Part shown: in pieces, positions 29,789 to 41,792 of the stretch | How positions within the stretch are numbered: position 1 is the stretch's first letter | Layout of the letters: the number at the start of each line of letters is the position of its first letter | Assembly: GCF_011089885.1 (NCBI RefSeq) | Contig: NZ_JAANBD010000027.1 | Coordinates: 1 to 64,000, forward strand | Length of the DNA stretch: 64,000 nt | Direction: 5' to 3' | Source of the DNA: Thioalkalivibrio sp. XN279 | GTDB lineage: Bacteria; Pseudomonadota; Gammaproteobacteria; Steroidobacterales; XN24 | Notes under the pieces: generated by a model | What the model was told of the DNA's origin: nothing | Database searches by the model: none | The model's input: only the letters and a program-made list of their open reading frames with translations | Translations under genes and position numbers: made by a program

Positions 29789-30595
29789 TCAGTTTCCTCC
29801 CAGCAGCCAGGCCGTCAGCATGAAATTCAGAACCAGCACGGTGAGCGAAGTGTGAACCACGGCGCGCGTCGTCGCACGACCCACGCCCTCGGCGGTTGGC
29901 ACGCAATTGTAACCTTCGAACACGGCCAGCAGGCTGGCGGCGACGCCGAAGAACACGCTCTTGATGACCCCGGACATCACGTCCTCGCGCAGGTCCACCT
30001 GGGCCTGCATCTGGCCCCAGAAGGCGCCCTCGTCGACCCCGAGGATCACCACGGCCTCGAGCCAGGCCCCGAAAATGCCCATGGCGCTGAAAATCAGCGT
30101 CAGGATCGGCACCGCGATCACGCCGCCGAGGAAGCGCGGCGCCACGACCCGCTTGATGGGATCGACGGCCATCATCTCCATGCCCGCGAGCTGGTCGGTG
30201 GCCTTCATAAGGCCGATCTCGGAGGACAGGGCCGTGCCGGCGCGTCCCGCGAACAGCAATGCCGTGACCACCGGGCCGAGCTCGCGCACCAGACCGAGCG
30301 CAGCCACCATGCCGATGGTGTCCTCCGCCCCAAAGCGCGACAGGGTGTTGTAACCCTGCAGCGCCAGCACCATGCCGACGAACAGCCCGGCCAGCATGAT
30401 GACGACCAGCGACTGCACACCCGCCACGTAGACCTGCCTGATGACCAGGCGCGGCCGCGCCAGCGCATAGGGGAGATCCGCCAGGATGCGCAGCAGGAAG
30501 AGCTGCCCGGCGCCGAAGGTGCCGAGGAAGCCGCGCAGCGAGTAGCCCACCTCGCGTAACACGCGCCGCAACCCGCCTGTCTCCCGGTGTTCCAT
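29789..30595 (-). CDS. mlaE: ABC transporter permease MlaE
   Basis: Inner-membrane permease of the phospholipid transporter, 268 residues with five to six hydrophobic segments. Family motifs: GAGQLFLLRILADLPY, LAGLFVGMVLALQGYNTL, ALGLVRELGPVVTALLFAGRAGTA in part, and MKATDQLAGMEMM. The ATG at 30595, eleven bases after mlaF, gives the standard N-terminus; the frame is open further upstream inside mlaF. Confidence 0.96.
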   Translation of the reverse strand: MEHRETGGLRRVLREVGYSLRGFLGTFGAGQLFLLRILADLPYALARPRLVIRQVYVAGVQSLVVIMLAGLFVGMVLALQGYNTLSRFGAEDTIGMVAALGLVRELGPVVTALLFAGRAGTALSSEIGLMKATDQLAGMEMMAVDPIKRVVAPRFLGGVIAVPILTLIFSAMGIFGAWLEAVVILGVDEGAFWGQMQAQVDLREDVMSGVIKSVFFGVAASLLAVFEGYNCVPTAEGVGRATTRAVVHTSLTVLVLNFMLTAWLLGGN

Positions 30596-30606
30596 GCCCG
30601 TGCCTT

Positions 30607-31431
30607 TCAGTCCCGATCGGCGGCGAGCAGCTGCTCGCTGTAGTCCGGCGCCGGGTAATGGAAGGGGACGGGGCCATCCGCCATGCCCTGCATGAACTGG
30701 GTGACGGTCTCCGAGTGATGGTCGCGCAGCTGCTCCGGCGTCCCCGCTGCTGCAACGCGCCCCCCGGACAGGAGGAAGCTGCAATCGGCGATGCTCGAGA
30801 CTTCGTCGACGTCGTGGGTGACGACCACGCTGGTGAGCCCGAGGGCGTCGTTCATGCGCCGGATCAGCCGCACGACCACGCCCATGGAAATGGGGTCGAG
30901 CCCGACGAAGGGCTCGTCGTAATAGATGATCTCGGGGTCCATGACGATGGCGCGCGCCAGCGCCACGCGGCGCGCCATGCCACCGGACAGCTGCGCGGGC
31001 ATCAGCTGCCAGGCGCCGCGCAGGCCCACCGCGTGCAACTTGGTGAGCACGATGTGGCGGATCAGCCGCTCCGGCAGCCGGGTGTGCTCGCGCAGGGGGA
31101 AAGCGACATTGTCGTAGACGCTGAGATCGGTCAGCAGCGCGCCGTTCTGGAACAGCATGCCGACGCGCTTGCGCATGCGGAACAACTCGCGGCGGCTCAT
31201 GCGCGTCACTTCGCGGCCGTCGAACAGGATGCTGCCGCTGTCGGGGCGCTCCTGGCCGGTAATGAGTCGCAACAGGGTGGTCTTGCCGGTGCCGCTCGGG
31301 CCCATGATGGCGGTCACGCCGCCGCGGCGGATCCGCAGGTCCAGGCCGTCGAACACCACCGACTGGCCGCGCGCGTAGCGCAGGTCGCGGATGACGACGA
31401 TGTTGTCCTCACCGGGACATCCGGGCTCCAT
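30607..31431 (-). CDS. mlaF: ABC transporter ATP-binding protein MlaF
   Basis: ATPase subunit of the Mla phospholipid transporter, 274 residues. It has Walker A GPSGTGKTT, signature LSGGMARRVALARA, Walker B EIIYYDEPFVGLDP and the switch His in VVTHD. The ATG at 31431 has GGAG seven bases upstream; an ATG at 31458 is also in frame but poorly placed relative to its AGG. It is the first gene of mlaFEDCB and is divergent from the suf operon. Confidence 0.95.
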   Translation of the reverse strand: MEPGCPGEDNIVVIRDLRYARGQSVVFDGLDLRIRRGGVTAIMGPSGTGKTTLLRLITGQERPDSGSILFDGREVTRMSRRELFRMRKRVGMLFQNGALLTDLSVYDNVAFPLREHTRLPERLIRHIVLTKLHAVGLRGAWQLMPAQLSGGMARRVALARAIVMDPEIIYYDEPFVGLDPISMGVVVRLIRRMNDALGLTSVVVTHDVDEVSSIADCSFLLSGGRVAAAGTPEQLRDHHSETVTQFMQGMADGPVPFHYPAPDYSEQLLAADRD

Positions 31432-31533
31432 CGCTTGCTCCGCCGCCTGTTTGCGCATCCTGGACCGGGGGCATGAACGACCCTTGAAACTGCGCGCATG
31501 CTATCACAAACCCTGTTTCCCCCTGTCCCGGGG

Positions 31534-31567
31534 TTGGCCCGCGAGCGAATCAGGACTAAAATGGTCC
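31534..31567 (+). promoter_or_regulatory. suf operon promoter with overlapping palindromic operator
   Basis: TTGGCC (31534..31539) and TAAAAT (31557..31562) are 17 bases apart. The -10 box lies inside a perfect inverted repeat GGAC-N7-GTCC (31553..31567). The Rrf2-type regulator encoded immediately downstream (start 31604) is the obvious candidate to bind there and repress its own operon. The promoter match is good; the operator assignment is inference. Confidence 0.6.
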
Positions 31568-31603
31568 CCATTCGAGCCTGGACGAGGCGGGACGAGAGCC
31601 AAG

Positions 31604-32083
31604 ATGCTGAAAATGAGCCGATTGACGGACTACGGCACCGGGGTGCTGGCCTACCTGGCGGCAGCGGACGAAGCGCCGCACAGCGCCAGCCAGGTGGCCG
31701 AGCAGACCGGCCTGCCGGCAGCCACGGTCAGCAAGATCCTGAAGCTGCTCACGCGGGGCGGCCTGGTGACCTCGCACCGCGGCGCGCTGGGCGGCTACCT
31801 GTTGGCGCGGCCGGCCAACGAGATCACCGCGGCGGAAGTCATTGACGCGCTGGAGGGGCCGCTGGCCCTGACGGAGTGCTCGGTGGAGCCGGGCAGCTGC
31901 GAGCTGGAGGCGTCGTGCCTGGTGGGCAACGCCTGGCAGCGCATCAACCTCGCCATTCGCCGGGCGCTCGAGGAGATCAGCCTGGCGGAACTGGCGAACA
32001 TGCAGGCCGGTTACCGGCCGCGCGTGGACCTTAGGACGATCGTCGCGTCGCCGGGCAGGACGGCGCGACTGGAACGCGGCTGA
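31604..32083 (+). CDS. sufR: Rrf2 family SUF system regulator
   Basis: DNA-binding repressor of the Rrf2/IscR family at the head of the suf operon, 159 residues. The winged helix-turn-helix lies near residues 20-60 ([23 protein letters not shown], with [21 protein letters not shown] as wing, each in part). Three cysteines ([13 protein letters not shown]) sit where IscR binds an Fe-S cluster. The ATG at 31604 opens with [11 protein letters not shown], as in family members named SUF system regulator. The gene is 19 bases before sufB. Confidence 0.92.
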   Translation: MLKMSRLTDYGTGVLAYLAAADEAPHSASQVAEQTGLPAATVSKILKLLTRGGLVTSHRGALGGYLLARPANEITAAEVIDALEGPLALTECSVEPGSCELEASCLVGNAWQRINLAIRRALEEISLAELANMQAGYRPRVDLRTIVASPGRTARLERG

Positions 32084-32102
32084 AGACAGCCTGGAGCAAG
32101 AC

Positions 32103-33551
<1,449 letters not shown>

Positions 33552-33573
33552 TAGCAGACAGGAAGAGAGAGCA

Positions 33574-34325
<752 letters not shown>

Positions 34326-34329
<4 letters not shown>

Positions 34330-35639
34330 GCAGCGCCACCGCCGCCAGGAGCGATCAGGCCCCTGCCCTGCCCGAGTGGATCGAGCAGGCCGCTGCGACG
34401 GCCGGCGGGCCCGAGTGGCTGCGGCAGCGGCGCCGGGCGGGCCTGGCGAAATTCACGGCCGCAGGCTTTCCGACCCGCCGCGACGAGGACTGGAAGTACA
34501 CCGATCTCAAGCTGGTGACGCGACGCAATTTCGGCGCCGTGGTCGCGGGCGTGCCGGCCACGCCTGAGATCGAGGGGCTGGATTGCCCCACGCTGGTGTT
34601 CATCAACGGGCGGCTGGCCGCCGCGCCGGCGCTGCCCGAAGGCTTGGGCGTCATGTCGCTGGCCGCAGCGGTCGCGGCCGACCATCCGGCCTGCCGCGAA
34701 CTGCTCGGCACCGTGGCGGACCCGGCCCGGCACCGCTTCGCCGCGCTCTCCACCGCCCTGTTCCAGGACGGCGTGCTGCTCGATCTCGCCCCGGGGCTGG
34801 AACTCGAGCAGCCCTTGCGGCTGGTGTTCCTTGGCGGCGGTGGCGACAGTCCTGCGCTGGATTGCCCCCGTGTGCTGGTGCGCGCCGGCGTCAACAGCCG
34901 CGCCACCCTGATCGAGCATTACGGGCCGGCGGCCGGCGAGTCGCTCGGCCTGGCCGTGACCGAGGTGGCGCTGGAAGCCGGCGCCCATATCGAACATTAC
35001 CGCCTGCAGGAAAGCGGCCCTGGCGCTTTTCATCTCGGCGTGCTGGCCGCCCGCATCGAGCGGGACGCAACCCTCGTCAGCCACAACCTGGCCGTCGGCG
35101 GGCGCATCGCCCGACTGGACCTGGACGCCGCCCTGGTGGCGCCCGGGGCCCACGTCGAGATGAACGGCCTGTACGTGGCCCGGGACCGGCAACATATCGA
35201 CAACCACACGCGAGTCGATCATGCCGTGCCGCGCACTTCCAGCGACCAGCTCTACCGCGGCGTGCTGACCGGCAAGAGCCACGCCGTGTTCAACGGCAAG
35301 GCCATCGTGCGCCCGGGCGCGGCGGGCACGGATGCGCAGCAGTCCAATGCCAACCTGCTGCTGTCACCTGAGGCGGAGATCGACACCAAGCCGGAGCTCG
35401 AAATCTATGCCGACGAGGTGAAGTGCTCGCACGGCGCGACCACCGGGCAGCTGGACGCCGACGCCCTCTTCTACCTGCGCTCGCGCGGCCTCGACGAGGA
35501 GACTGCGCGCAGCCTGCTGACCTTTGCCTTCGCCGACACGGTGCTGGCCCGCATGCCGCTGGCGCCGCTGCGACGCCATGCCGAGCAGCTGGTGGTGGGG
35601 CGCCTGCCGGATGCGGACCGCATCAGGGAGTTCACATGA
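34326..35639 (+). CDS. sufD: Fe-S cluster assembly protein SufD
   Basis: SufB-related subunit of the SufBC2D complex, 437 residues. The N-terminal helical part has FPTRRDEDWKYTDLK. The beta-helix core has VDHAVPRTSSDQLYRGVLTG, then FNGKAIVRPGAAGTDAQQSN, and the conserved His of VKCSHGATTGQLD. It overlaps sufC and sufS by four bases each (ATGA). Confidence 0.97.
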
Positions 35640-36892
35640 GCGCTGTGAGCAAGGAAACCGCGGTGCCCGCGGCACGGTTCGACGTCGAGGCCGTGCGGCG
35701 CGACTTTCCGGTGCTGCACCAGGAAATCCACGACAAGCCCCTCGCCTACCTCGACAATGCCGCGTCGTCCCAGCATCCCGTGCAGGTCATCGAGGCGGTG
35801 GCGGAGTATTACCGGCGCGATCACGCCAACGTGCATCGCGGCGTGCACCAGCTCAGCCAGCGCGCCACCGATGCCTTCGAGGGCGCGCGGGAAAAGGTGC
35901 GCCGCTTCATCAACGCCGCCTCCGAGCGCGAGGTGATCTTCACCCGCGGCACCACGGAAGCCATCAACCTGGTGGCGCAGAGCTGGGGCCGCGCCAATCT
36001 CGGCGCCGGCGACGAGATCGTGATCAGCCACCTGGAGCATCATGCCAACATCGTGCCCTGGCAGCTCCTGTGCCAGCAGACGGGGGCTGAGCTGAAGGTC
36101 ATCCCGATGACCGAGAGCGGCGAGATCGATGTTGCGGCGGCACGCGAGATCATAGGGCCCGCCACGCGCCTGCTGGCGTTCACCCATGTATCGAACGCGC
36201 TCGGCACCATCAGCCCGGTGGCGGAGTTGACCGCCCTGGCGCGCGCAGCGGGCGCGCTGGTGCTGCTCGATGGAGCGCAGGGCGTGCCGCACATGCGCGT
36301 CGACGTGCAGGCGCTCGGCTGCGACTTCTACGCCTTCTCCGGCCACAAGATGTTCGCCCCTACCGGCATCGGCGTGCTGTGGGGCCGGGAAGAACTCCTG
36401 CGCGCCATGCCGCCCTGGCAGGGCGGCGGCGACATGATCCTCGCCGTCACCTTCGAGAAGACCACCTACAACGAGTTGCCGTGGAAATTCGAGGCCGGCA
36501 CGCCGCACATCGCCGGCGCCATCGGGCTCGGCGCCGCAATCGACTACCTGGAGCGCCTCGACTTCGAGGCCGCGGCCGCGTGGGAGCACGAACTGCTGAA
36601 ATACGGCACCGCCCGCCTCGGGGAAGTGGCCGGCCTGCGCATCATCGGCACGTCGCCAAACAAGGCGGCCGTCATTTCTTTCACGCTGGAGGGCGTCCAC
36701 CCGCACGATATCGGCACCATCGTCGACCATGCCGGGGTGGCGATCCGCACCGGGCATCACTGCGCCATGCCGGTGATGGACTTTTACGGCGTGCCGGCCA
36801 CCGCGCGCGCATCCTTCGCCTTTTACAACACCCGCGACGAGGTCGACCGGCTGGCGGCGGCGCTGCAACAGGCGCGGGAGGTTTTCGCCTGA
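35636..36892 (+). CDS. sufS: Cysteine desulfurase SufS
   Basis: PLP enzyme that takes sulfur from cysteine and passes it on as persulfide. It has 418 residues, group II type. Motifs: YLDNAASSQHP, HRGVHQLS, the PLP lysine in SGHKMFAPTGIGVLWG, and the catalytic Cys in RTGHHCAMP. The ATG at 35636 overlaps the sufD stop; its own stop shares one base with sufU. Confidence 0.98.
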   Translation: MSAVSKETAVPAARFDVEAVRRDFPVLHQEIHDKPLAYLDNAASSQHPVQVIEAVAEYYRRDHANVHRGVHQLSQRATDAFEGAREKVRRFINAASEREVIFTRGTTEAINLVAQSWGRANLGAGDEIVISHLEHHANIVPWQLLCQQTGAELKVIPMTESGEIDVAAAREIIGPATRLLAFTHVSNALGTISPVAELTALARAAGALVLLDGAQGVPHMRVDVQALGCDFYAFSGHKMFAPTGIGVLWGREELLRAMPPWQGGGDMILAVTFEKTTYNELPWKFEAGTPHIAGAIGLGAAIDYLERLDFEAAAAWEHELLKYGTARLGEVAGLRIIGTSPNKAAVISFTLEGVHPHDIGTIVDHAGVAIRTGHHCAMPVMDFYGVPATARASFAFYNTRDEVDRLAAALQQAREVFA

Positions 36893-37335
36893 TGGACCTC
36901 GCCGACCTTTATCGCGACGTGATCATCGATCACAACCGCAAGCCGCGAAACTTCCGCAAGATCCCGCCGCCCTGCCGGCACGCGGAGGGGCTCAACCCCC
37001 TGTGCGGCGACAAGCTGCAGGTCTACCTGAAGCTGGACGCAGAGGATCGCATCGAGGACATTTCCTTCGAGGGTTCCGGTTGCGCCATCTCGGTGGCTTC
37101 TGCCTCTCTCATGACCGAGGCCCTGCGCGGCCGCACCCGCGCCGAGGCCGAAGCCCTGTTCGAGCACATGCACGCCATGCTCACCGGGCGGGAGGAACCC
37201 AATCCGGGCGCAATCGGCAAGCTGGCGGCCCTGGCAGGCGTGCGCGAATATCCGACCCGGGTAAAATGCGCCAGCCTCTGCTGGCACACCGCCCACTCCG
37301 CCCTCGAAGCGGGCGGCACCGTCAGCACCGAATAA
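36892..37335 (+). CDS. sufU: SufU-type sulfur transfer protein
   Basis: IscU-like zinc protein that accepts persulfide from SufS, used here instead of SufE. It has 147 residues. The zinc ligands expected for SufU are present: Cys38 and Asp40 (NPLCGDKL), Cys64 (GSGCAIS) and the Cys of VKCASLCW. The start is coupled to sufS (TGATG). Confidence 0.96.
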   Translation: MDLADLYRDVIIDHNRKPRNFRKIPPPCRHAEGLNPLCGDKLQVYLKLDAEDRIEDISFEGSGCAISVASASLMTEALRGRTRAEAEALFEHMHAMLTGREEPNPGAIGKLAALAGVREYPTRVKCASLCWHTAHSALEAGGTVSTE

Positions 37336-37358
37336 AGCTCAACCGCGGAAGGCCACGC

Positions 37359-37910
37359 ATGTACGGACAAGACAGCGAACCCGTCACCCTGGCGCGCGAC
37401 TGCGTCGCCATCATCGTGCCCGCCGGCGACCAGGTGGTGCTGCGCAAGGGTGCACGCGGGCTCATCACCCAGGCCCTCGGCGGCAGCTTCACCGTCTATC
37501 TCGACGGCAACCTGTTCCGCATCGCGGGGGAAGACGCGGATGCACTGGGCAAGGCGCCCGTGCCGCCGCCACAACTCCCGCCGGACGCCGCGGACGAGGA
37601 CGTGGAGGACCTGGTGTGGGAACAGCTGCGCACCTGCTTCGATCCCGAGATCCCGATCAATATCGTCGATCTCGGCTTGATCTATGAATGCAAGCTCAAG
37701 CACGCTGACGGCGGCGACCGCGACGTGGAAGTGAAAATGACCCTCACTGCGCCCGGCTGCGGCATGGGCGAGGTGCTTGTCATGGATGTGAAAGACAAGT
37801 TGGAGATCATTCCGACCATCCGCGAGGCCCGGGTCGAACTCACCTTCGACCCGCCGTGGAACCGCGACATGATGTCCGAGGCGGCGCGACTGCAGACGGG
37901 GATGTACTGA
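37359..37910 (+). CDS. sufT: Fe-S maturation protein SufT (DUF59/MIP18 family)
   Basis: 183 residues. The C-terminal DUF59 domain (about 85-180) has DPEIPINIVDLGLIYE and LTAPGCGMGEVL with the conserved Cys. The N-terminal extension (CVAIIVPAGDQVVLRKG) is the one that marks SufT, which helps mature Fe-S proteins under high demand. Its stop TGA shares its last base with the next start (TGATG). Confidence 0.94.
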   Translation: MYGQDSEPVTLARDCVAIIVPAGDQVVLRKGARGLITQALGGSFTVYLDGNLFRIAGEDADALGKAPVPPPQLPPDAADEDVEDLVWEQLRTCFDPEIPINIVDLGLIYECKLKHADGGDRDVEVKMTLTAPGCGMGEVLVMDVKDKLEIIPTIREARVELTFDPPWNRDMMSEAARLQTGMY

Positions 37911-38224
37911 TGGGCAAGTGGCACGACGTGACCGCTGAGGGTGATATCGAGCCGGGCGGTTTCGCCCTGCTGGAGACGGACGACCTGACAGCCGCAGTGT
38001 TCAACGTGGACGGCACGCTCTACGCCATCGAGGATGTGTGCACTCATGACGGCGCGGAACTGGCAGGCGGGCCGGTCGTCGGCGACCAGGTGGTATGCCC
38101 GCGGCACGGGGCACGCTTCTGCCTGCGCACGGGCCGCGCCCTCACGCCGCCCGCCTACGCGGCGGTGCAGACTTTTCCGGTGCGCATCCACGCGGGCCGC
38201 ATCGAAGTGGAACTCCCGGACTGA
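37910..38224 (+). CDS. Rieske [2Fe-2S] ferredoxin
   Basis: Small soluble Rieske protein, 104 residues, of the NirD/biphenyl-dioxygenase ferredoxin type. Cluster ligands are complete: CTH near residue 44 and CPRH 17 residues later. No membrane segment is present. It is translationally coupled to sufT, so it is made with the SUF machinery; a role as electron donor or reporter substrate in cluster assembly is inference. Confidence 0.93.
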   Translation: MGKWHDVTAEGDIEPGGFALLETDDLTAAVFNVDGTLYAIEDVCTHDGAELAGGPVVGDQVVCPRHGARFCLRTGRALTPPAYAAVQTFPVRIHAGRIEVELPD

Positions 38225-38227
38225 ACG

Positions 38228-38725
38228 ATGCTGCGCCTGATCCTGCTGCGACACGGCAAGTCGAGCTGGGATGATGCCCACATCGACGACTTCGAGCGTC
38301 CGCTCGCGCCGCGGGGGCTGCGCAATGTGCCCGAGATGGGACGACGGCTGGCCCAGCGCCGGCTCGTGCCTGACCTGGTGATCTCGAGCACGGCCGTACG
38401 CGCACTGGCGACGGCGCGCGGGGTGGCCCGGGAAATCGGCTATCGGGAAGATCGCATCGAGGAGGCGCCGCAGCTGTACCTGGCGTCCCCGGACGAGATA
38501 CTGGACGTGATCCGCGCGGCGCCGGCGGGCATCGACACCCTCATGGTCGTCGGCCACAACCCTGGCCTCACCGAGGTCGCCAACCGGCTGGACGACATCC
38601 GTATCGACAACATGCCGACTGCAGCGATGCTGTGCGTGGAGTTCGCTGCCACAGCCTGGACCGATATCCGCCCCACAGAAGCCCAGCTGTGCTGGTTCGA
38701 CTATCCGCGCAAGCAACCCGCCTGA
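38228..38725 (+). CDS. SixA-type histidine phosphatase
   Basis: Phosphoglycerate-mutase-like phosphatase, 165 residues. Catalytic motifs: LLRHGKSSWD at the N-terminus, the Arg of STAVRALATA, and VGHNPGLTE with the second His. SixA in E. coli removes phosphate from phosphohistidine proteins. It starts three bases after the Rieske gene and is the last member of the suf transcript by spacing. Confidence 0.9.
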   Translation: MLRLILLRHGKSSWDDAHIDDFERPLAPRGLRNVPEMGRRLAQRRLVPDLVISSTAVRALATARGVAREIGYREDRIEEAPQLYLASPDEILDVIRAAPAGIDTLMVVGHNPGLTEVANRLDDIRIDNMPTAAMLCVEFAATAWTDIRPTEAQLCWFDYPRKQPA

Positions 38726-38735
38726 GGCATCCTCT

Positions 38736-39650
38736 TCAACCGCTGGCCGGCCCGCGCCGCCCCTCGGTCCTGGCCAGGAATCCGTCCAGCACCTCGAGGT
38801 AGCGTTGCGTCTCCTCCAGGTGGGGGACATGCGCGCTGTGCTCGAACACGACCCACTCCGAGCTCGCAACGCCGCGATACAGCGTCGCCGCAGCCTCCGG
38901 CGGCGCCAGGTCGTATCGCCCTGAGACCACCAGCGTCGGCGTCTCGATCTCCCCCAGGCGCGCCGTGACGTCCCAGTCCGCCAGTTGCCCTGCCGGCTCC
39001 AGTTCGCTGGGTCCGAGCATGGCCAGCCGGGCCCCGGGGTGGCGGCGGGCTTCCTCGACACTGCGCTCGAGGCACTCCGGCCATGGGTTCATACGGCAGA
39101 AGTGGCGCCGCAGGAAGGCGTCGATGATGCAGCGGCACGGCGGGGTCGCGAGGCTTCCCGTGAGACGGTGCCGCTGCAGCGGACCGCTGATCTCCTCGGG
39201 CATGCTGCTGCCGAGGCGAGCGAGTCCCTGGCGCCATTGCGGGATGCTGGCCACCGTGTCCGCAAGCACCAGGCTCTCGATCCCGCCGGGCTGGGCCAAC
39301 GCATACTCCAGCGCGAGCATCCCGCCCCAGCCGTGTCCCAGCAGGTGGCACTCCGCGAGGCCCGCAGCGTCCCGCACTGCCTGCAATTCTTCGAGGAACA
39401 GGGCCATCGACCACCCGGCGTCCGGCCCGCGGTGGTCGGAGCGGCCGCATCCGAGCTGGTCGTAGAACACGACCTGTCGGCCCGTGGTCTGCATGGCATC
39501 CAGGGGCTCCAGGTAGTCGAGTCCGTAACCCGGCCCGCCATGAATACAGAGGAGCGCGCGGCGAGACTGACTCTTGCCGACCACCCTGAAGCGGGTCTTG
39601 AAGCCGCGGAAGGCGGCGTAGCCCTCCGTGGCTGGCGTGTACTCCCGCAT
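38736..39650 (-). CDS. Proline iminopeptidase-like alpha/beta-hydrolase with the catalytic Ser replaced by Gly
   Basis: 304 residues, family S33 by HGGPGYG (oxyanion loop), YDQLGCGRSD, the acid loop VVSGRYDLAPPE and the final His in FEHSAHVPHLEE. The nucleophile elbow, normally GxSWGG, reads GHGWGG: residue 107 is Gly, encoded GGC at 39330..39332, one base from the AGC serine codon. The protein is therefore unlikely to be an active serine hydrolase unless this base is an error. No signal peptide is present. It converges on the suf operon with a 10-base gap. Confidence 0.88.
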   Translation of the reverse strand: MREYTPATEGYAAFRGFKTRFRVVGKSQSRRALLCIHGGPGYGLDYLEPLDAMQTTGRQVVFYDQLGCGRSDHRGPDAGWSMALFLEELQAVRDAAGLAECHLLGHGWGGMLALEYALAQPGGIESLVLADTVASIPQWRQGLARLGSSMPEEISGPLQRHRLTGSLATPPCRCIIDAFLRRHFCRMNPWPECLERSVEEARRHPGARLAMLGPSELEPAGQLADWDVTARLGEIETPTLVVSGRYDLAPPEAAATLYRGVASSEWVVFEHSAHVPHLEETQRYLEVLDGFLARTEGRRGPASG

Positions 39651-39757
39651 GCGGACGGTGCCCCTGCCCGGTCCGAGATCGTTACCGTTTCGAGCTTAGG
39701 ACGGCATCCGTCCGGGCGGCATCCGCAGGAATACTGTCAGCAGTTTCCGCAGGGGGG

Positions 39758-40417
39758 TCAGGCGGGCGCCAGGCCGGCGCCGCCCGAGGCATAACGCATG
39801 ACTGCGATGAAGTGGCACACCGTGCCCGCGAGCACAAAGAGGTGCCAGACGAAATGGCAGAAACGGTAGCGATCGAGGGCATAGAACACCACGCCCGCGG
39901 TGTAGGCGACGCCGCCGGCCACCAGCCAGGCCACGCCGGCCGGCTCCATCCGCTCCAGCAGCGGGTCGATGGCGACGATCACCAGCCACCCCATGGCCAG
40001 GTACACCACCACTGACAGGCGCCGGAAACGCACCCCGCCCAGCGCCTTCATCACCACCCCGGCCAGCGCCAGGGTCCAGACCAGCCCGAACAGCGTCCAG
40101 CCCCAGCCGCCGCGAAGCACGCCCAGGGTGAAAGGGGTGTATGTCCCCGCGATCAGCAGGAAAATGGAGCCGTGGTCGATGGCGCGCAACAACTGCTTGG
40201 CGCGCGGCTGAGGCACCGCGTGGTAGAGCGTGGAAGAAAGGTAGGCCAGCATCACCGTGACGGCAAACACCACCGCGCCGACGAGGTCGGCGACCCCACC
40301 ATTGCGCCCCACTTCGGCGAGCAGGAACGGCGTCGCGACGGCAGCGGCGACGAATCCGGCCCCGTGGCTCACGCTGTTGGCGATCTCCTCGCCCCGGGAC
40401 TGGACGCGCTTGCTCAC
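39758..40417 (-). CDS. trhA: TrhA/hemolysin III family membrane protein (PAQR superfamily)
   Basis: 219 residues with seven hydrophobic segments. PAQR hallmarks: HGAGFVAA, SSTLYHAV, IDHGSIFLLIAGTYTPF, and the C-terminal CHFVWHLFVLAGTVCHF with the zinc-site His residues. Bacterial members affect membrane fluidity; the name hemolysin III is historical. It begins three bases after the serine dehydratase gene. Confidence 0.93.
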   Translation of the reverse strand: MSKRVQSRGEEIANSVSHGAGFVAAAVATPFLLAEVGRNGGVADLVGAVVFAVTVMLAYLSSTLYHAVPQPRAKQLLRAIDHGSIFLLIAGTYTPFTLGVLRGGWGWTLFGLVWTLALAGVVMKALGGVRFRRLSVVVYLAMGWLVIVAIDPLLERMEPAGVAWLVAGGVAYTAGVVFYALDRYRFCHFVWHLFVLAGTVCHFIAVMRYASGGAGLAPA

Positions 40418-40420
40418 GGC

Positions 40421-41782
40421 TCAGCACTCCGGCACGTTGACCGCGAGGCCGCCGCGCGAGGTTTCCTTGTAACTGGTCGACATGTCGAGGCCGGTCTGGC
40501 GCATGGTGGCGATCACCTGGTCCAGGCTGACCTTGTGGCTGCCGTCGCCGCGAAAAGCCATGCGCGCCGCGTTGATGGCCTTCACCGCGCCCATGGCGTT
40601 GCGCTCGATGCAGGGAATCTGGACCAGGCCCGCGATCGGGTCGCAGGTCAGTCCCAGGTTGTGCTCCATGCCGATCTCCGCGGCGTTCTCGACCTGCGCA
40701 TTGCTCCCGCCCATGGCCGCCACCAGCCCGCCCGCGGCCATCGAGCAGGCTACGCCGACCTCGCCCTGGCAGCCCATTTCCGCGCCCGAAATGGACGCAT
40801 TCTTCTTGTACAGGATGGCGATGGCGCCGGCGGTCAGCAGGAAGCGCAGCACGCCCTCCTCGTCCGCCCCGCTGACGAAGCGGCGGTAGTAGTGCAGCAC
40901 CGCGGGGATGATCCCGGCGGCGCCGTTGGTCGGGGCCGTGACGACGCGCCCGCCGGCCGCGTTCTCCTCGTTCACGGCCAGCGCATAGGCGTTCACCCAG
41001 TCCATGAAGTCGCCGGCGGCCCCTTCACCGCACAACTCGCGGTACAGGCGCGGCGCGCGGCGCGGGACTTTCAGCACGCCGGGCAGCACCCCCTTGGCCT
41101 CGAAGCCTTGCCGCACGCAAGTCTTCATAACCTGCCACAGATCCAGCAGCTGCGCCCGCGTGTCCTCCGGCGGCTGCCATGCCGTCTCGTTGGCCAGCAC
41201 CAGTTCATGGATCTTCATGTCGTGGCGGCCGCACTGCTCCAGCAGCTCCGCTGCACTGTCGAAGGGGAACGGCACCGAGACCTTGGCCTCGCCCTGGCCC
41301 GCCTCCTCTTCCTCGCCGCGCACGATGAAGCCGCCGCCGATGGAATAGAAGCTCTCGCTCGCCAGTGTCTCTCCTGTGGCGTCGAATGCAGTGAAGCGCA
41401 TGCCGTTGGCGTGGCGCGGCAGCACCTGCTCCTTGTGGAACAGCAGGTCCATGGGCTCGTCGAAAGCGATCTCCCGCTCGCCCAGCAGGCGCAATCGCCC
41501 CGCGCCGCGAATGCGTTCCAGGCGCTCTTCGACGGTCGCCGGCTCCAGGGTTTTCGGCTCCTCCCCCTCGAGCCCCAGCAGGATGGCGCGGTCGGTGCAG
41601 TGTCCCTTGCCCGTCAATGCCAGCGAGCCGTAGAGCTGCGCGCCCACGCGCTCCACGCGCGCGAGCAGGTCGCGCTCCTGCAGGTCGAGCAGGAATTGCC
41701 GCGCCGCCAGCATCGGACCCATGGTGTGGGAGCTGGAGGGGCCCACACCGATCTTGACCAGGTCGAATATGCTGATCGCCAC
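40421..41782 (-). CDS. sdaA: L-serine ammonia-lyase, single-chain iron-sulfur type
   Basis: Deaminates L-serine to pyruvate using a [4Fe-4S] cluster. It has 453 residues. Motifs: [20 protein letters not shown] at the N-terminus, [16 protein letters not shown], and Cys ligands in [14 protein letters not shown] and [18 protein letters not shown]. The GTG at 41782 has GAGG eight bases upstream. It follows putA by 10 bases. Confidence 0.96.
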   Translation of the reverse strand: MAISIFDLVKIGVGPSSSHTMGPMLAARQFLLDLQERDLLARVERVGAQLYGSLALTGKGHCTDRAILLGLEGEEPKTLEPATVEERLERIRGAGRLRLLGEREIAFDEPMDLLFHKEQVLPRHANGMRFTAFDATGETLASESFYSIGGGFIVRGEEEEAGQGEAKVSVPFPFDSAAELLEQCGRHDMKIHELVLANETAWQPPEDTRAQLLDLWQVMKTCVRQGFEAKGVLPGVLKVPRRAPRLYRELCGEGAAGDFMDWVNAYALAVNEENAAGGRVVTAPTNGAAGIIPAVLHYYRRFVSGADEEGVLRFLLTAGAIAILYKKNASISGAEMGCQGEVGVACSMAAGGLVAAMGGSNAQVENAAEIGMEHNLGLTCDPIAGLVQIPCIERNAMGAVKAINAARMAFRGDGSHKVSLDQVIATMRQTGLDMSTSYKETSRGGLAVNVPEC

Positions 41783-41792
41783 GACGCTCGCC

